From NCBI GenBank assembly GCA_024291935.2, contig CM044322.1, positions 24,613,405 through 24,677,404 on the forward strand: a DNA stretch of 64,000 bases. The letters are read 5' to 3'. Origin of the DNA: Okapia johnstoni (lineage: Eukaryota; Chordata; Mammalia; Artiodactyla; Giraffidae). Shown piece after piece: positions 45,177-57,701 of this stretch (position 1 is its first letter; every line of letters starts with the position of its first letter). The translations under genes and the position numbers were made by a program. The notes below the pieces were generated by a model that saw only the letters and a list, made by a program, of their open reading frames with translations, ran no database searches and was not told the DNA's origin.

Positions 45177-46007
45177 GGTGGCCAAATATATCTCCAACAC
45201 TATGTTTTAAATAATGTTTGTGGCCAGAGGCAAAAATTATTTTTTAATATTACAATTTACTCTCCAATGTCCCTTAGGGGAAAAATATTTAAAGAAAAAT
45301 GTAGCAACCCTGAACTCACCTTTCTAAAGGGCATCACTCAGCATTAATTCAAAAGTAGTTCACTGATGTGGGGTCTCGTGCCTTCCAGGTTTCCCTGCTC
45401 AGCAGCCATCCTTCACACACCCCCAAGCTGGCCCTGGAGGTTGTGGGGTTCCTGTTTCATGTAGGAAGATGCCAAGCAATTTGACCTGAGGCTGGGGTAT
45501 TGTATCAGGAAAAGAAGAATATGGTTCTTCCACAACTGCAGTGGGCAGTGGGTAGACCCCTAGGTGTGAGTTGGGGTCTTGGGTTTCAGGAACCATGTGT
45601 ATCCAAGCTTCTTTCTCCAGTAGCTGTGGAACTCCAAATTAAGGATAAACAAAACTCAGCATAAAAGCCAGACTCAGGAGTAACCCAGGGCACCTAGTGT
45701 GTCACAAGAACCTCAAAAACAATTAATTTTTCCAAAAAGAATTTGAGGCCCAGGGCATAAAATGAGCTGTCAGAAAGTTAATGGGAGCTCTCAGTGAGCT
45801 GCAAAGGGTTGTAGGTCAACAGGGCTTAGCCTTCCAATTCAGGCATGAATTCTCTGAGCATCCCTATACATACCATCACCAACAGGACCCTGAAGTTTTC
45901 CAAGGAAAAATGAAAAGTCACTGGATGGGGAAATCTAATTAAGATTTTCTTTCACTGCTGCTCCCTGAAGTCAGTGCCAATCAGAGAAACCCTGAATCTA
46001 AGCCATA
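45177..46007. other. Intergenic stretch without recognised gene
   Basis: No convincing reading frame or PRAME homology. Short ORFs here lack recognisable motifs. Confidence 0.35.
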
Positions 46008-46222
46008 TAGGTGCCTGCATGCTCAGTCGAGTCCGACTCTTTGCCACTCAAAGGACTGTAGCCCAACACGCTCCTCTGTCCATGGAAATTTCTCAGGCAA
46101 GAATACTGGAGTGAGTTGCTGTTTCATACTTCAGGGTGTGTTCACAACCCAGGGATCCAACCCCCACCTCTTGAGTCTCCTGTATTTCACGCAGGTTCTT
46201 TACCACTGCGCTACCTGGGAGC
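46008..46222 (-). mobile_element. Bov-tA SINE, antisense, with target-site duplication
   Basis: Reversed SINE text ('caagaatactggagtgagtt', 'gttctttaccactgcgctac') is flanked by the direct repeat ctaagccata at 45998-46007 and 46223-46232. Confidence 0.88.
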
Positions 46223-46454
46223 CTAAGCCATAGCCAACTATAAATAATTGTCTAGTGGGCTACCAGAGGACAGCCTTGTTCCAGCCAGTGGGCTGAATTT
46301 GGCTCCCAGGGTTTTCTCTTAAGTTACTGGCTTCCAAAATCAAAGCATCACAATTTGTAGGGGGGGATGGCTGACATGTGAGACTCTGCCTCAGGTTCTG
46401 TTTGTTGCCATGGCTGTTTCACCTTGTGGTCTTGTGTTTGAATGTCAAACAACA

Positions 46455-46650
46455 GCCCTGCCATTTATGGAGGATTTATTCTGCACCAAGCTTTGGACTC
46501 TGTGTTTTTATCTGAGTTAGAGATCATATGGTGCCCATTCTATAGAAGGAGAGAGAGATTCCGAAAGTAGCAGTAACTTCTTCGAAGACACACAGCCTGT
46601 AAGTCGTGGAACTGGAAGTTCTGTTGGTTGATGTTCTTAAAATACTGTGC
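46455..46650 (+). mobile_element. MIR-like SINE
   Basis: 'ggtgcccattctatagaagg', 'acttcttcgaagacacacag' and 'cctgtaagtcgtggaactgg' follow the MIR core order. Confidence 0.6.
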
Positions 46651-46894
46651 TGTGCCAGCTATGTCCTGCCCACTTTGAGCTTTGTAATTAAATACTGGAG
46701 TCATGGGCTCATCTCTTCTAGGAGGAAGTATGAAAAGAGAATAAGATTAAGATTTTTTCCACATTGTTTTCTCTGAAGAACCTGTTATCCAAAAACCGCA
46801 CTGATAAAATAAAAGCGGAGTGGCTCCATCTACTACAGTGGTTCCCAACGTCTGGTCCCCCAACTAGTAGTATCAGCATCTGTTGAGAACTTTT

Positions 46895-47222
46895 TTAAAA
46901 TTTATGTTTAAAGATTTTATTTATTTTATCCATTTATTTTATTTTTGGCTGTGGTGGGTCTTCACTGCTGCTCTCAGGCTTTCTCAGGTTGCAGAGAGGG
47001 GCTACACACTTCTCATGTGGTGCTTTCTCTTGTGGAGCACAGGCTCTAAACGATCTGGCTTCCGTAGTTGTGGATCTCAGGCTGTAGAGCACTGGCTCAG
47101 CAATTGTGGTGCAGGGGCCCACAGCTCCGTGGCATGTGGGGGCCTCACAGACCAGGGTTCAAACCAGTGTTCCCTGTATTGCAAGGAGACTTCTTAACTA
47201 CTGGATCATCAGAGAAACCCTG
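46895..47222 (-). mobile_element. CHR-2-type SINE, antisense
   Basis: 'gctgtggtgggtcttcactg', 'ctcttgtggagcacaggctc' and 'ccagggttcaaaccagtgtt' in reverse order, with a T-rich edge on the left. Confidence 0.8.
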
Positions 47223-47604
47223 AGAACTTTTCAAAAAGTGACTTCCCAGCCCCACCCCAGACCCACTGTCCAGAAATTCAGAGGGTGAGACCAACATGTG
47301 TTTTAATAAGCACCACCCCCCCCACCACCACCAATACCTACCACATCCGCCAGAGATGCTGAGCCTCTTCACTTTGAGAGACCAGGTGAAGAAGAGAGGA
47401 AGGATAAAAGTCCTCTCTGGCTCAATTCCACCCTCATTTCCACTCTTTTAGAGAGAGCAGAAAATCCTCCACCATGTTAGTGCTTGCTATTGGTCAAGGA
47501 GCCCAATTATTAACCTGGTAGCAAAGTTTTAAACTTACATTGGAACCCTTAATAATCTGATTCAAGTACTTCTGGTCAGTTCAGTGTTAAGAGCCAATTT
47601 TAGA

Positions 47605-47608
47605 CTGT

Positions 47609-47664
<56 letters not shown>
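47605..47664. repeat. (GT)n microsatellite
   Basis: About 60 bp of GT repeats, with two GC interruptions at the left end. Confidence 0.9.
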
Positions 47665-47666
<2 letters not shown>

Positions 47667-49684
47667 GGTCATGGAGCATTAGGATTCATTCAGTCCCATT
47701 TCCACTCTCAATCATTGTCCTCCACCTTCTCAATGCCCAGAAAGGACTACATACATTGAGGGCTAAGTGATAGGACATGTGCTGAGCCAGAGGACTCCTG
47801 CCTGCTTCCAGGATACAGATGAATCATGCCCTCCCTGATCAAAATATCCACATCCTCAACCCTGGAATATGTGAATAAGATTGTTTATATTCAAGAGAAA
47901 TTTTGCAGTTGTGATGAAGGATTTTGAGATGTGCAGATGATGCTCCAGGTGATTCACACTGTGCTGTGGTGGTGTGGCAGTTTTCAGAAGTGTAGGACAT
48001 CCTGGGAGCAAGAGCTAAAACAGAAGCTCTAAATATGGCCAGATCCCAAATGGGCCATTCGAGGATGTGGGAACATGGAGGACATTCAGGGGACCTTCCT
48101 TGCTTGAGCAGTAATCAGCTGAGAAGTTGTGACAGAGAAAAATCAGAGACAGACACACAGGTGTCAGTGGTAAAGTCAAATTTTATTCAAAACTATACAA
48201 TACAGGAAAATATACCCCATTATGAAAATGGACTTCATTTGCAATTAAACAGGCACAAGTATGGATTCAATGCCAAGAAGCAGGATTTTGCTGGGTGTGA
48301 AATTTCTAAGAGAAGACATCAGATCTGGGAGGGATTCTGGATGAACCAATCTAGAGGATTTCTTGCTGAAGGGAACACAATATTATCAGATAACAAGAGT
48401 GAGTGGTGAGGAATTTTGATCAGATTTTGGAGGTGATCAGATACCAAGAGTGTGGTTTCTTCCTGAACAGAGTGACAATTCTTATTCAAAGTGAATTTTA
48501 CATGAAAATTCTCAGACCCTCTTGGGAGAAGTTCAGGAACCTGAATAATTGTTGATCAAACAAATAATGCTTTTAATTAAGGGGATTTTGTTGGGTCACT
48601 GGGTGGAATATGCAAAAACTGATGTAGTGAAGTATGTAGTTAACTTGGGAAAAAGTGAAGGTTACTAATGCTGTGCAGGGAGGGTTCAGGCAGGTCACAT
48701 GGGGCTTGGAATAAACTGGAAATACTTTGGAAGATTTCCATGATCTGAGTAATATTCTTTCTCTCTCTCCAGTGGTTGCAGGGAAATGATTTTGTCAGCC
48801 AACAAAGGAGCAGGAATGAAGAGTGGGGAGAGAGCACAACCTTCAATCTGGCTGGATCAGAGCAGTTGTATTGGACACACAGGAGGCACCACAGCCTTTG
48901 CTGTTTGCAGGCAGCTTGGGTGTGGATATTGCAAAAACAGAGAGGAGGATGACCACTGAAATATTGATGGGTTCACTGTAATCTTGCTTTCTCTTCATGG
49001 TGATGGGTTTCTATGAACTGAATGTTTGTTACCCATCTCCTACTCCACCTCCCATACCCCCACCCCACCGCCGCCCTCCACACCACACAAATTCATATCT
49101 TGAAGCCTTAGTCCCCAGGGTGATGGGATTTGGAGTTACCTTAGGAGGTAACTAGGTTTGGCTGAGATCATGGAGCTGGAGATCCTTGAGCCATTTAGTG
49201 CCCTTAGAGCCAAATGAAGAGAAATGAGCTCCCCTCCCTCCACGAAGTGAGGAAACTAGGAAGTTTGTTCCCTCCACAACCCAACCTCACTGCCTCTCTG
49301 ATCTCAGTCTTCCAGCCTCCAGAATTGGAAGATGTAAATTTTCTTTGTTTAAGCCCCTCAGTCCATCGGATTGTTATAATGGCCTGAATTGACTCAGACA
49401 CCCATGAATAAGGATAGAAAGATTGTACAGGAAGGTGGAAGATATTTGTGGGCTCACGATTTTCTTTTTCTCGAAAAATCACACAGCACATAATAAGAAG
49501 TTTGTACTTTCTATAGAAGGCTAAAGTAAAATACAGGTGGTACGATTGACTTCATAATGTAATCCACTCTTGCATAAAATTCCCTATAACAATCGTTCAT
49601 TATTTCAGGTCATAGGCAATTTACGAGAAAATATGTACTGCCCGCAAGTGTTATTTGTTCTATATCCTATGCATTTATATCATT
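47665..49684. other. Intergenic DNA with ancient repeats
   Basis: No gene is seen. About 47835-48120 ('tccacatcctcaaccctgga') and 49015-49405 ('aattcatatcttgaagcctt', 'ttgttataatggcctgaatt') look like old mammalian repeats that I cannot assign. The ORF at 48035-48409 has no recognisable motif and overlaps such repeat-like DNA. Confidence 0.4.
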
Positions 49685-49765
49685 TGTTGTCCAGTCACTC
49701 AGTTGTGTGTCCTACTCTTTGGACTACAGCAAGCCAGGCTTCCCTGTCCTTGAAAGAATATAATT
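49685..49765 (-). mobile_element. Bov-tA SINE end fragment, antisense
   Basis: 'gttgtccagtcactcagttg' and 'caagccaggcttccctgtcc' mark the reversed 3' part of a bovid SINE or BovB end. Confidence 0.65.
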
Positions 49766-50354
49766 TTAATGAGTTATAGAAATACTAAAACCATGTTATA
49801 TGCCTCTATGATTTGTTTGTTTTGCTAAAAGATATTTATATAATGTCCTAGCCCAGCAGATTAATTAAGAAGGATCATTATCCACCTGGGTAATGAGTTG
49901 GCAAAGTCCAGAAGTTCAGCTTATATGAAGTCCAGAAGTCCCCTTCTAGAATTCGTACCGATGCCTTTTGCAGTTAAACCATTTCCTCCCACAAAGAAAA
50001 GTCAAAAACGGAAACTTATGAAGGGACCAGGAAATGATGAGGACTGCTCATGACCAGGGTCATGGCCTGAGTCAGCCGTAAAGGTCCTGCCTGGGCTTTC
50101 ACTCTAGTGGCTCACTGGACACTGAGTATGCTCCTCTCTGTGTGTATTAACCCACTGAATGGCCCCAGAAGTAAGAATGGAGGTCAGAGATGCCCCAAAA
50201 GAATAAAGAACTGGTGGGAATGGTAAGGTTTTGAATCATAGACAACTCAGTGCCTTAAAAAAAAAAAAAATCAGTGTCCGGAGATTCCTGTGGTATAAAC
50301 TGAAAAATTAAGATAATACATCATGGATGACAGCAATCCATTTACAATGAGGGT

Positions 50355-50365
50355 CTCTTATTTCT
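50355..50365 (-). promoter_or_regulatory. P5 polyadenylation signal position, variant AATAAG
   Basis: At the site aligned with AATAAA of P1, P2 and P6, the P5 strand reads AAATAAGAG (plus strand 'ctcttattt'). It is about 305 bp after the stop. No better hexamer was noticed nearby. Confidence 0.5.
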
Positions 50366-50668
50366 GACCATTTCTTTACAACTACTTACCCAAGGATAAC
50401 TCAAACATGTGAGTCTCAAGCTCGAATCCACCTAAAGAAATTTAGGTTCCTAGTTCTGACTCTACAGGACACATGTCCACAAGCATTCCTTTACCAGGGA
50501 GACTACATTTCCCCCTGCAGTCCTGCTCCCCTTGCAGGATCACCTTTTCTTTTCACATTCACATTAAGCAGATGTCTGAAACTGGCTCTATTTTCCCTTC
50601 ATGATGTATCTTGTCCTAGACCTCAGTTTCCAAGTGCTCAGAAGAAAGCTTTTGATTGAGGCACCAAA

Positions 50669-53534
50669 CTAGGCAAGGGTGTTACCACCGTATATGATGG
50701 GCTCAGGAGAATAGAATGTGTTATCTCCACAGTGTGGGCAGGGTGTGAAGCTAATCCAGATGGTCCTGGGCTGTCTCAAGTGCTTCAGAATCTTAAGCAG
50801 TTCAGTCTGACACTGGGCAAGTCTCCCAGATTGGAGGATCCCATCGGAGCTGAAACTCTCCCGAGGGACAGGGTACAGCTCTCGACTTAAACTGGGCAGC
50901 CCAGAGGTGTGTTGCAGCAGCCTCTCCATGATGGCCATGGAGAGGAGGTTCCCACAGAGACTGAAGCACGTGAGCTGGATGCAGTGGCTCAGGGCTGGCA
51001 GGATGGCTTCAAGCTGGGAATCCCTGATCCCACATTGCTCTAAGTACAGCTTCTGGAGGGTAGACGCAATTTTCTCCAGCAGAGCTGGGAGGAGCTCGGG
51101 ACTGGAGTAGGTCATGGTGACCCCACTCAGATCCAGGCCCTTTAGCTGATAGATATTTGGGCTCTGGGACAGATGAGTCAGGTCTGAATCTGTAAGCAGG
51201 CAACTAGTTATCTCAAGGTTGTCCAAGGGGGTCATCAGGCACCTGGGGAGAAAGAGAGGTATTAGCTATTGGAAACTGAAGTGGAAGTTGATGCAAACTG
51301 AGAGTGATCTGCCCAAGCCCAGGTTTGGTCTGATCATCTAATAAGATTAATACCCAGAATGGTTAATCTCATTGTAGACAGTCATTTCACCTTCTCTGTG
51401 GGACTGGGTCAAGTACACAGAGTTTTTAAAGCTCTCTCTCCTCAGTACTCAAGCAGAGAAAAATGTACTCTGCTTCCTTACAAAGAAGAATCAAGATAAT
51501 GGAATATACCAGGCAAACTTAGAGGAGAGCCTGGCATCTTGTCTCAATAAAGAGTGGACATCACTGAGTGTTAATAGTAAGAGATATACTTAAAATGCTT
51601 CCTAGGCAGGCTACCTTCTGAACATGCTTGAGTCCCAGGCACAAGTCTCAGGCAGGTGAGGCTTCTGGGTGACGTGCATAGAGGACCAACCTGGGCAAAA
51701 TCCCACAACATCCACAGAGGATGCCAGTCTGCAAGGGCTCACTCACATCCCTGCTTTATCTGCAAGTCATCTACCATTTTTATGATCCCTTTGACACCTG
51801 CCCTATTACCATCATCTCCAGAATCATGCATTTCCCATATATTATTTACCATATCTGGAGCAAAAAACAACATTTTACAGACAGGGAATTTAAGATAGGC
51901 TCATCGTGGTCAGAAAACTGGAGAACACAGAGCTTCAGTTTAGAAATGCTCAGGGCTAGGGGTTGTCTGTGTTCAATGCCCCCTTCCCTTACCTATTTTC
52001 CTAAGTCATCTAGGAGAGATATCTCTTCCTAAGAAGAAATCAAATATCCACCCACTAGATTCTAACCCCTAGTCTATAGCTTCCTATCATAGTGTCCCTT
52101 TCAAGAGCCTCTCTCCCAGTTTGGACCCCTACCTTGATTTGTGTGGTTATGTAATACCACAGTTCACAATGGAGCAGCAAAGAGGACAGTGCATTTGATA
52201 TTCTAGTGTTGGGTTCATTGTTACCTGGTCAGTGGTGCACACTCACCTGAGCATCTGGTCCAGGCAGTCTTCGAGGTAGAAGGGAGATTCTAGATGGAGA
52301 TCCCGGAGGCAGTGCAGCCTCAGGAACTGAGAAGTAATTTTGGCAACATGCTCTTCCTCCTGCTCCTCGGGATCAGGCAGGTGGATGTGGGAGATGAGAA
52401 GTGCCTGCACATTGCTCATCTGGCCCAGGAGAGGAGCAAACATGGCCAGGGTGGATAGACTCCAGGTGCAATTCACATGTAACTCCTGGATACAGTCCAG
52501 CTGCACCATGCTCAGGACCTTCATAATATTATCCATGGAAAATGAAAGAATCCTCAGCTTCTTACAACATAGGTGTATGGAAGCTTTCCTCTGCTCTACC
52601 CATCTCATAAGGTAGGTAAGGAATCCATCCATGCTCCTTTCCTTGAGGTGAAGTTCTATGAACACCTTGAAGGAAGCCAAGGGCTGCTCAGTCCTCGACC
52701 TGTCCTCAGCCCCTGGTGCCATTGAAGAGCTTGAGGGCACATGGACACTGGACCCAGACCACATTCTCCAGAAGTCCTGGCCAGTATTCCTTAAATCCAG
52801 CACACGCAGTTTGCACCTGCTGTGGGGAAACAGCAAATTGGCAGTGATGGTTTTAAGATCCACACAGAATTTAGGCACTCTGACTTCCCGCCTGAGCTTT
52901 TATTTCACATTCCCAGTGTCACAAGCTGCCTTGCCCTCTTCTTCCATCTCCGCCTTACCTTCCTCCTTCTCCTTTTCCATTTCAATTTTCCCTAACTTTC
53001 TACTCTAGTGCCCTTAAGCATCCCTGTGAGGAGGCTGATGCATGTACTTTCACATTTCCTTGCATGTTAGGTGCTCCTACACTGCTGGAAGGCATTTCCC
53101 AAAGTGAGCTCTGCAATGGCCAGGTGTCTGTTTCTTCATTGGCATCATCAGAAGCAACTGATCCATTCATGTGCCATCTACTCTCCTGATATCACCTGTC
53201 TCTTTTTGACTGCTCATAACCTATCAGATTACCTGCATCAGACTCACCTAGGCTGATCCTTCTGTGCAAGCAGGACATCAAGTCCATCCAGCACTGCTTG
53301 TAGGGTTTCCAGATGAGGCGTCTGCATCAGGCCCCCCAGAGGCAGGCGGACAAAGGGCCAGGATTGCACCAAGGCCTTTAGGGTCTTTTTGCGTCTTCCA
53401 CAGAATGCTTCCATGAAGAGTTGGGGGAAGAGCTCTATGGGCAGATGCTCCACAGCAGCAATGGACAAGGTCTCTTCAGTTAGTAGGCTCTTTCCTGCCA
53501 GGTTCAGGAGTCTCAGGGGGTTCTGGACACTCAT
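50669..53534 (-). CDS. PRAME: PRAME family protein P5, complete (477 aa)
   Basis: Coding exons, in order, are 53534-53248 (287 nt), 52819-52247 (573 nt) and 51242-50669 (574 nt, TAG): 1434 nt, open throughout. Splice sites: ag|gtgagt, ttccccacag|, ctcag|gtgagt, ctccccag|. Residues 1-95 match the PRAME amino end ([35 protein letters not shown]). The exon 2-3 junction codon is Ser rather than Arg/Lys, and exon 3 is one codon shorter than in P1 and P2. Exon 3 has [34 protein letters not shown] and VQLDCIQEL. Exon 4 has the LRRs, LPALL (338-342) and the full C-terminal [13 protein letters not shown]. Introns are 428 and 1004 bp. Promoter and exon 1 lie at 54329-54477. Function is inferred from human PRAME (CUL2-Elongin ligase receptor, nuclear-receptor repression). 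Its sequence is the closest of the set to the family's C-terminal consensus. Confidence 0.92.
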
Positions 53535-54328
53535 CCTGAATCTAATCCTAAAGGAATCCTGTGAAAACTTGCAGGAAAGAAGGCATCATTCTCAGGTAAC
53601 CATGAACACCCCTTCATCTGTCTCCCCACCCTTCAGAGGAATCAACTCAGAGCTAAAGTCTCTGCTCTGATAGTTGTGGAATAGCCTCAGTTTTGCACAA
53701 TTTCACTCCAGTCCAGGCTCAGTGAGGAAAAAGTGATAGCTCTGCCCCACAGACATCAAAACAAGTATTTCACAAGGACTAAGGATGAAGAAACCCAACC
53801 CACTAGTCCATTTATATCCATTCACTGCTTTGCTTAATCAGGTTTCAGCGCAATGTATGTACCATGAGCTGAAGGTTAAGTTCCAACTTTTTTGGGGGGA
53901 AAATATTTAAATCATCACTTAGAGCCTTGAAACTATGGAAATAAGAGCATCACATAGCCCAACACAGCCTCCATCCTCAGTTCCCACAGTTACTGGACTG
54001 AGAAACATGAAACAGATACTCCTTAAATAAATATCATTTGCACAAACTGGATATATTTAATGACAAGAAACAAAGTTTCAAAAACTTAGATGTTTTCATT
54101 AAAAAATAAAATCTTATTGGTTAAGATATTTTTAAATGATATAAAGAAAAGCACATAACAAAATGTTTGGGATTAATGCAAAATTACACTTAGAGGTAGA
54201 ACCAAAGGCTTCCATGTATACATCTGAAAAGAAAGAAATCTCCCTGACATCCACTGCTGCATGCCACCAGTGGAAACCCACTGACCATAGGTAAGAGGAG
54301 GGGTCCTTTGTTGAGGTCTGTAACTTAC

Positions 54329-54415
54329 CAGCTCTGCTGGGGTTGACAGGGTGCTCAGAGGTCAGATCTGGTGCAGAAGCCAGGCAGTGACTCCAGAGGA
54401 AGAAGTTTCTACACC
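54329..54415 (-). other. P5 noncoding exon 1 (5' UTR)
   Basis: The - strand ends 'cccagcagagctg' at donor ctg|gtaagtta, as in P1. The 5' end is estimated from the TATA-like box. Confidence 0.6.
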
Positions 54416-54433
54416 TCTTCCTGATGCCTCAGG

Positions 54434-54477
54434 TTTTATTGGCCTTTCTGATCACATATTTCCTCTGTCCATCCAAT
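54434..54477 (-). promoter_or_regulatory. P5 core promoter: ATTGG box and TATA-like AATAAAA
   Basis: On the - strand ATTGG (plus CCAAT at 54473-54477) precedes AATAAAACC (54432-54440). The first T of the usual TATAAAA is replaced, so the box is weaker than in P1 and P2, and the spacing (about 35 bp) is shorter. Confidence 0.55.
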
Positions 54478-54673
54478 CAGAAAGTGAGGCTTGATTAGAT
54501 TTCCAAAAGTCCATCAGGTAAATCCTGATTGGATCTTTGCTTATAATCAGATGATTTGACTGAATCAGATATTCATTTGGGAAGGAATGCATGGCAGGAA
54601 GGGAGTCAAATATTCAACCATGGATTCACTCTATGAACACTGACTGAGTTCTACTAATAGGGTCACTTATGAG

Positions 54674-54713
54674 GGCTCCCCAGGTGGCTCAGTGGCAAAG
54701 AATCCGCCTGCCA
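54674..54713 (+). mobile_element. Bov-tA SINE head fragment
   Basis: Only the first 40 bp or so ('gggctccccaggtggctca', then 'gtggcaaagaatccgcctgc') remain before L1 sequence begins abruptly. Confidence 0.75.
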
Positions 54714-54797
54714 ATCTTTTGATTTCCCTATCAATTTCATCAGTACCCTGTTCGTTATTTAGAAAAGTATTGGTTAATCTCCATGTGTTTGTGCTTT

Positions 54798-55510
54798 TCA
54801 GAGTTTTTTCTTGTAATTGATACCTAATCTCATAGCATTGTGGTCAGAAAAGATGCTTGATACGATTTCAATTTTCTTAAATTTACTGAGGTTTGATTTG
54901 GGACCCAAGATGTGGTCTATCCTGGAGAATGTTCCATGTGCGCTTGAGAAGAAGGTGTATTCTTCTGCATTTGGATGGAATGTTCTGAAGATATCAATGA
55001 GAGCTATCTCATGTAATGTATCCCTTAGGACTTGTGTTTTCTTATTAATTTTCTGTTTTGAGGATCTGTCCATTGGTGTAAGTCGGGTGTTAAAATCTCC
55101 TACTATTATTGTGTTACTGTCAAATTCTCCTTTTATGTCTGTTAATGTTTGTCTTATGTATTGAGGTGTTTCTATGTTGGGTGCATAGATATTTACAATT
55201 GTTATGTCTTCCTGTTGGATTGATCCCTTGATCATTATGTAGTGTCTTTCCTTATCTCTTGCAATATTCTTTATTTTAAGGTCTATTTTGTCTGATATGA
55301 AGATTGCTACTCCAGCTTTCTTTTGCTCCCCATTTTCATGCAATATATTTTTCCATCCTCTCACTTGCAGTCTATATGTTTCTTTAGATCTGAAGTGGGT
55401 TTCTTGTAGACAGCGTATATATGGGTCATGCTTTTGTATCCATTCAGCTAGTCTGTGTCTTTTAGTTGGAGCATTTAATCCGTTTGCATTTAAAGTAATT
55501 ATTGATGTTT
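54798..55510 (-). pseudogene. L1 ORF2 endonuclease-domain remnant
   Basis: An open stretch (55364-54798) plus the preceding piece (LNAPTKRHRLAEWIQKHDP near 55470) forms most of the APE-like endonuclease, including GDFNTR and the SDHNAMRL end. It is cut off from the RT domain, and a BovB lies just upstream of its start. Confidence 0.8.
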
Positions 55511-55544
55511 ATCTATTTATTTACTACTGGCAGAGTAGAAGGAC

Positions 55545-56830
55545 ATGCACTCATCTTCTCTTTCGAGAAAGCTCACATGCTAGCAAAGTAATGCTCAAAA
55601 TTCTCCAAGCCCTGCTTCAACAGTATGTGAACCATGAGCTTCCAGATGTTCAAGCTGAATTTTAAAAAGGCAGAGGAACCAGAGATCAAATTGCCAACAT
55701 CCGTTGGATCATCAAAAAAGCAAGAGAGTTCCAGAAAAACATCTACTTCTGCTTTATTGATTACACCAAAGCCTTTGACTGTGTGGATAACAACAAACTG
55801 TGGAAAATTCTTAAAGAGATGGGAGTATTAGACTACCTTACCTGCCTTCTGAGAAATCTGTATGCAAGTCAAGAAGCAACAGTTAGAATCAGACATGGAA
55901 CAACAGACTGGTTCCAGATTGGGAAAGAAGTATGTCAAGGCGGTATATTGTCACCCTGCTTATTTAACTTATATGCAGAGTACATCATGCAAAATGCCAG
56001 GCTGGATGAAACACAAGCTGGAATCAAGATTGCTGGGAGAAATATCAATAACCTCAGATATACAGATGACACCACCCTTATGGCAGAAAGTGAAGAAGAA
56101 CTAAAGAGCTTCTTAATGAAAGTGAAAGAGAAGAGTGAAAAAGTTGTCTTAAAGCTCAACATTCAGAAAACTAAGATCATGGCATCCGGTCCCATCACTT
56201 CATGGCAAATAAATGGGGAAACAGTGGAAACAGTGGCTGACTTTATTTTTTTGTGCTCCAAAATCAGTGCAGATGGTGACTGAAGCCATGAAATTAAAAG
56301 ACACTTACTCCTTGGGAGGAAAGTTATGACCAACCTAGACAGCATATTAAAAAGCAGAGACATTACTTTGCCAACAAAGTCTGCCTAGTCAAGGCTATGG
56401 TTTTTCCAGTAGTCATGTATGGATGTGAGAGTTGGACTATGACGAAAACTGAGCACTGAAGAATTGATGCTTTTGAACTGTGGTGTTGGAGAAGACTCTA
56501 GAGTCCTTTGGGCTGCAAGATCAAACCGTTAAATCCTGAAGGAAATCAGTCCTGTATGTTCATTGGAAGGACTGATGCTGAAGCTGAAATTCCAATACTT
56601 TGGCCACCTGATGTGAAGAACTGACTCATTGGAAAATACCCTGATGCTGGGAAAGGTTGAAAGCAGGAAGAGAAGGAGACGACCGAGGAAGAGATGGCTG
56701 GATGACACCACCGGCTAGATGGACATGAATTTTAGCAAACTCCAGGAGTTGGTGATGGACAGGGAAGCCTGACATGCTGCAGTCCATGGGGTTGCAGAGT
56801 TGGACACGACTGAGTGACTAAACTGACTGT
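55545..56830 (+). mobile_element. BovB LINE copy nested in L1, sense
   Basis: RT frame 55783-56283: DYLTCLLRNLYASQEATVRI, then NINNLRYTDDTTLMAESEEE, with the YADD box changed to YTDD. The 3' end is 'cacgactgagtgactaaact'. L1 text resumes on both sides ('taattattgatg' and 'atgttcctattgccatttt'), proving insertion into the L1. Confidence 0.88.
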
Positions 56831-56953
56831 GTTATATATATGTTCCTATTGCCATTTTCTTAATTGTTCGGGGTTTGTTTTTGTAGATCTTTTTCCTCTC
56901 TTGTAATTCCTGACTATATAAGTCCCTTTAATATTTGTTGTAAAGCTGGCTTG

Positions 56954-57228
56954 CTGCTGCTGCTGCTAAGTCACTTCAGTCGTGCCCGACTCTGTGCGAC
57001 TCCATAGATGGCAGCCCACCAGGTTCCCCCATCCCTGGGATTCTCCAGGCAAGAATACTGGAGTGGGTTGCCGTTTCCTTCTCCAATGCATGAAAGTGAA
57101 AAGTGAAAGTGAAGTCACTCAGTCATGTCCGACTCTTCGCAGCCCCATGGACTGTAGCCTACCAAGCTCCTCCGTCCATGAGATTTTCCAGGCAAGAGTA
57201 CTGGAGTGGGGTGCCATTGCCTTCTTTG
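56954..57228 (-). mobile_element. Bov-A2-type dimeric SINE nested in L1
   Basis: A (gct)n-edged reversed dimer is flanked by aaagctggcttg (56942-56953) and aaagctggtttg (57229-57240), one mismatch, cut from L1 sequence. Confidence 0.9.
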
Positions 57229-57598
57229 AAAGCTGGTTTGGTGGAAGTGAATTCTCTTAATTTTTGCTTCTCTTTAAAGCTTTTGATTTCTCCACCAGTT
57301 TTGAATGAGATTCTTGCCAAGTTGAAATATCTTCATTGTACATTTTTCCCTTTCAGTATTTTAAATATATCCTGCCATTCCCTTCTGGCCTACAGAGTTT
57401 CTGCTGAAAGATAAGCTGTTAAATGTATGGGGTTTCCCTTGCTGCTTTTAATAGTCTTTCTTTGTGTTTAATCTTTGTTAGTGTGATTAGTATTTGTCTT
57501 GGTGTGTTTTTCTTTAGGTTTATCCTGTATGGGACTCTTTGCACCTCTTGGGTTTGATTGACTATTTCCTTTCCCATGTTGGGAAAATTTTCAACTAT

Positions 57599-57701
57599 CA
57601 GTTCAGTTCAGTCACTCAGTCATGTTCGACTCTTTGTGACCCAATGGACTGCAGCACACCAGGCTTCTCTGTCCATTACCAACTCCCAGAACTTGCTCAA
57701 A
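57599..57701 (-). mobile_element. BovB 3'-end fragment nested in L1 ORF1
   Basis: About 100 bp ('agttcagttcagtcactcag' to 'agaacttgctcaaa') is flanked by the direct repeat ttcaactat at 57590-57598 and 57702-57710. Confidence 0.85.

Noticed and set aside
48035..48409. 124-codon + strand frame as a novel gene
   Set aside because: No recognisable domain or splice structure; it overlaps repeat-like sequence and has no support beyond length.
52816..52818. Alternative acceptor three bases inside P5 exon 3 (ag in cagcag)
   Set aside because: Using it would remove three bases and change the junction codon to another in-frame residue; the upstream AG is aligned with the P1 acceptor and was preferred. 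Both remain possible as NAGNAG-type splicing.
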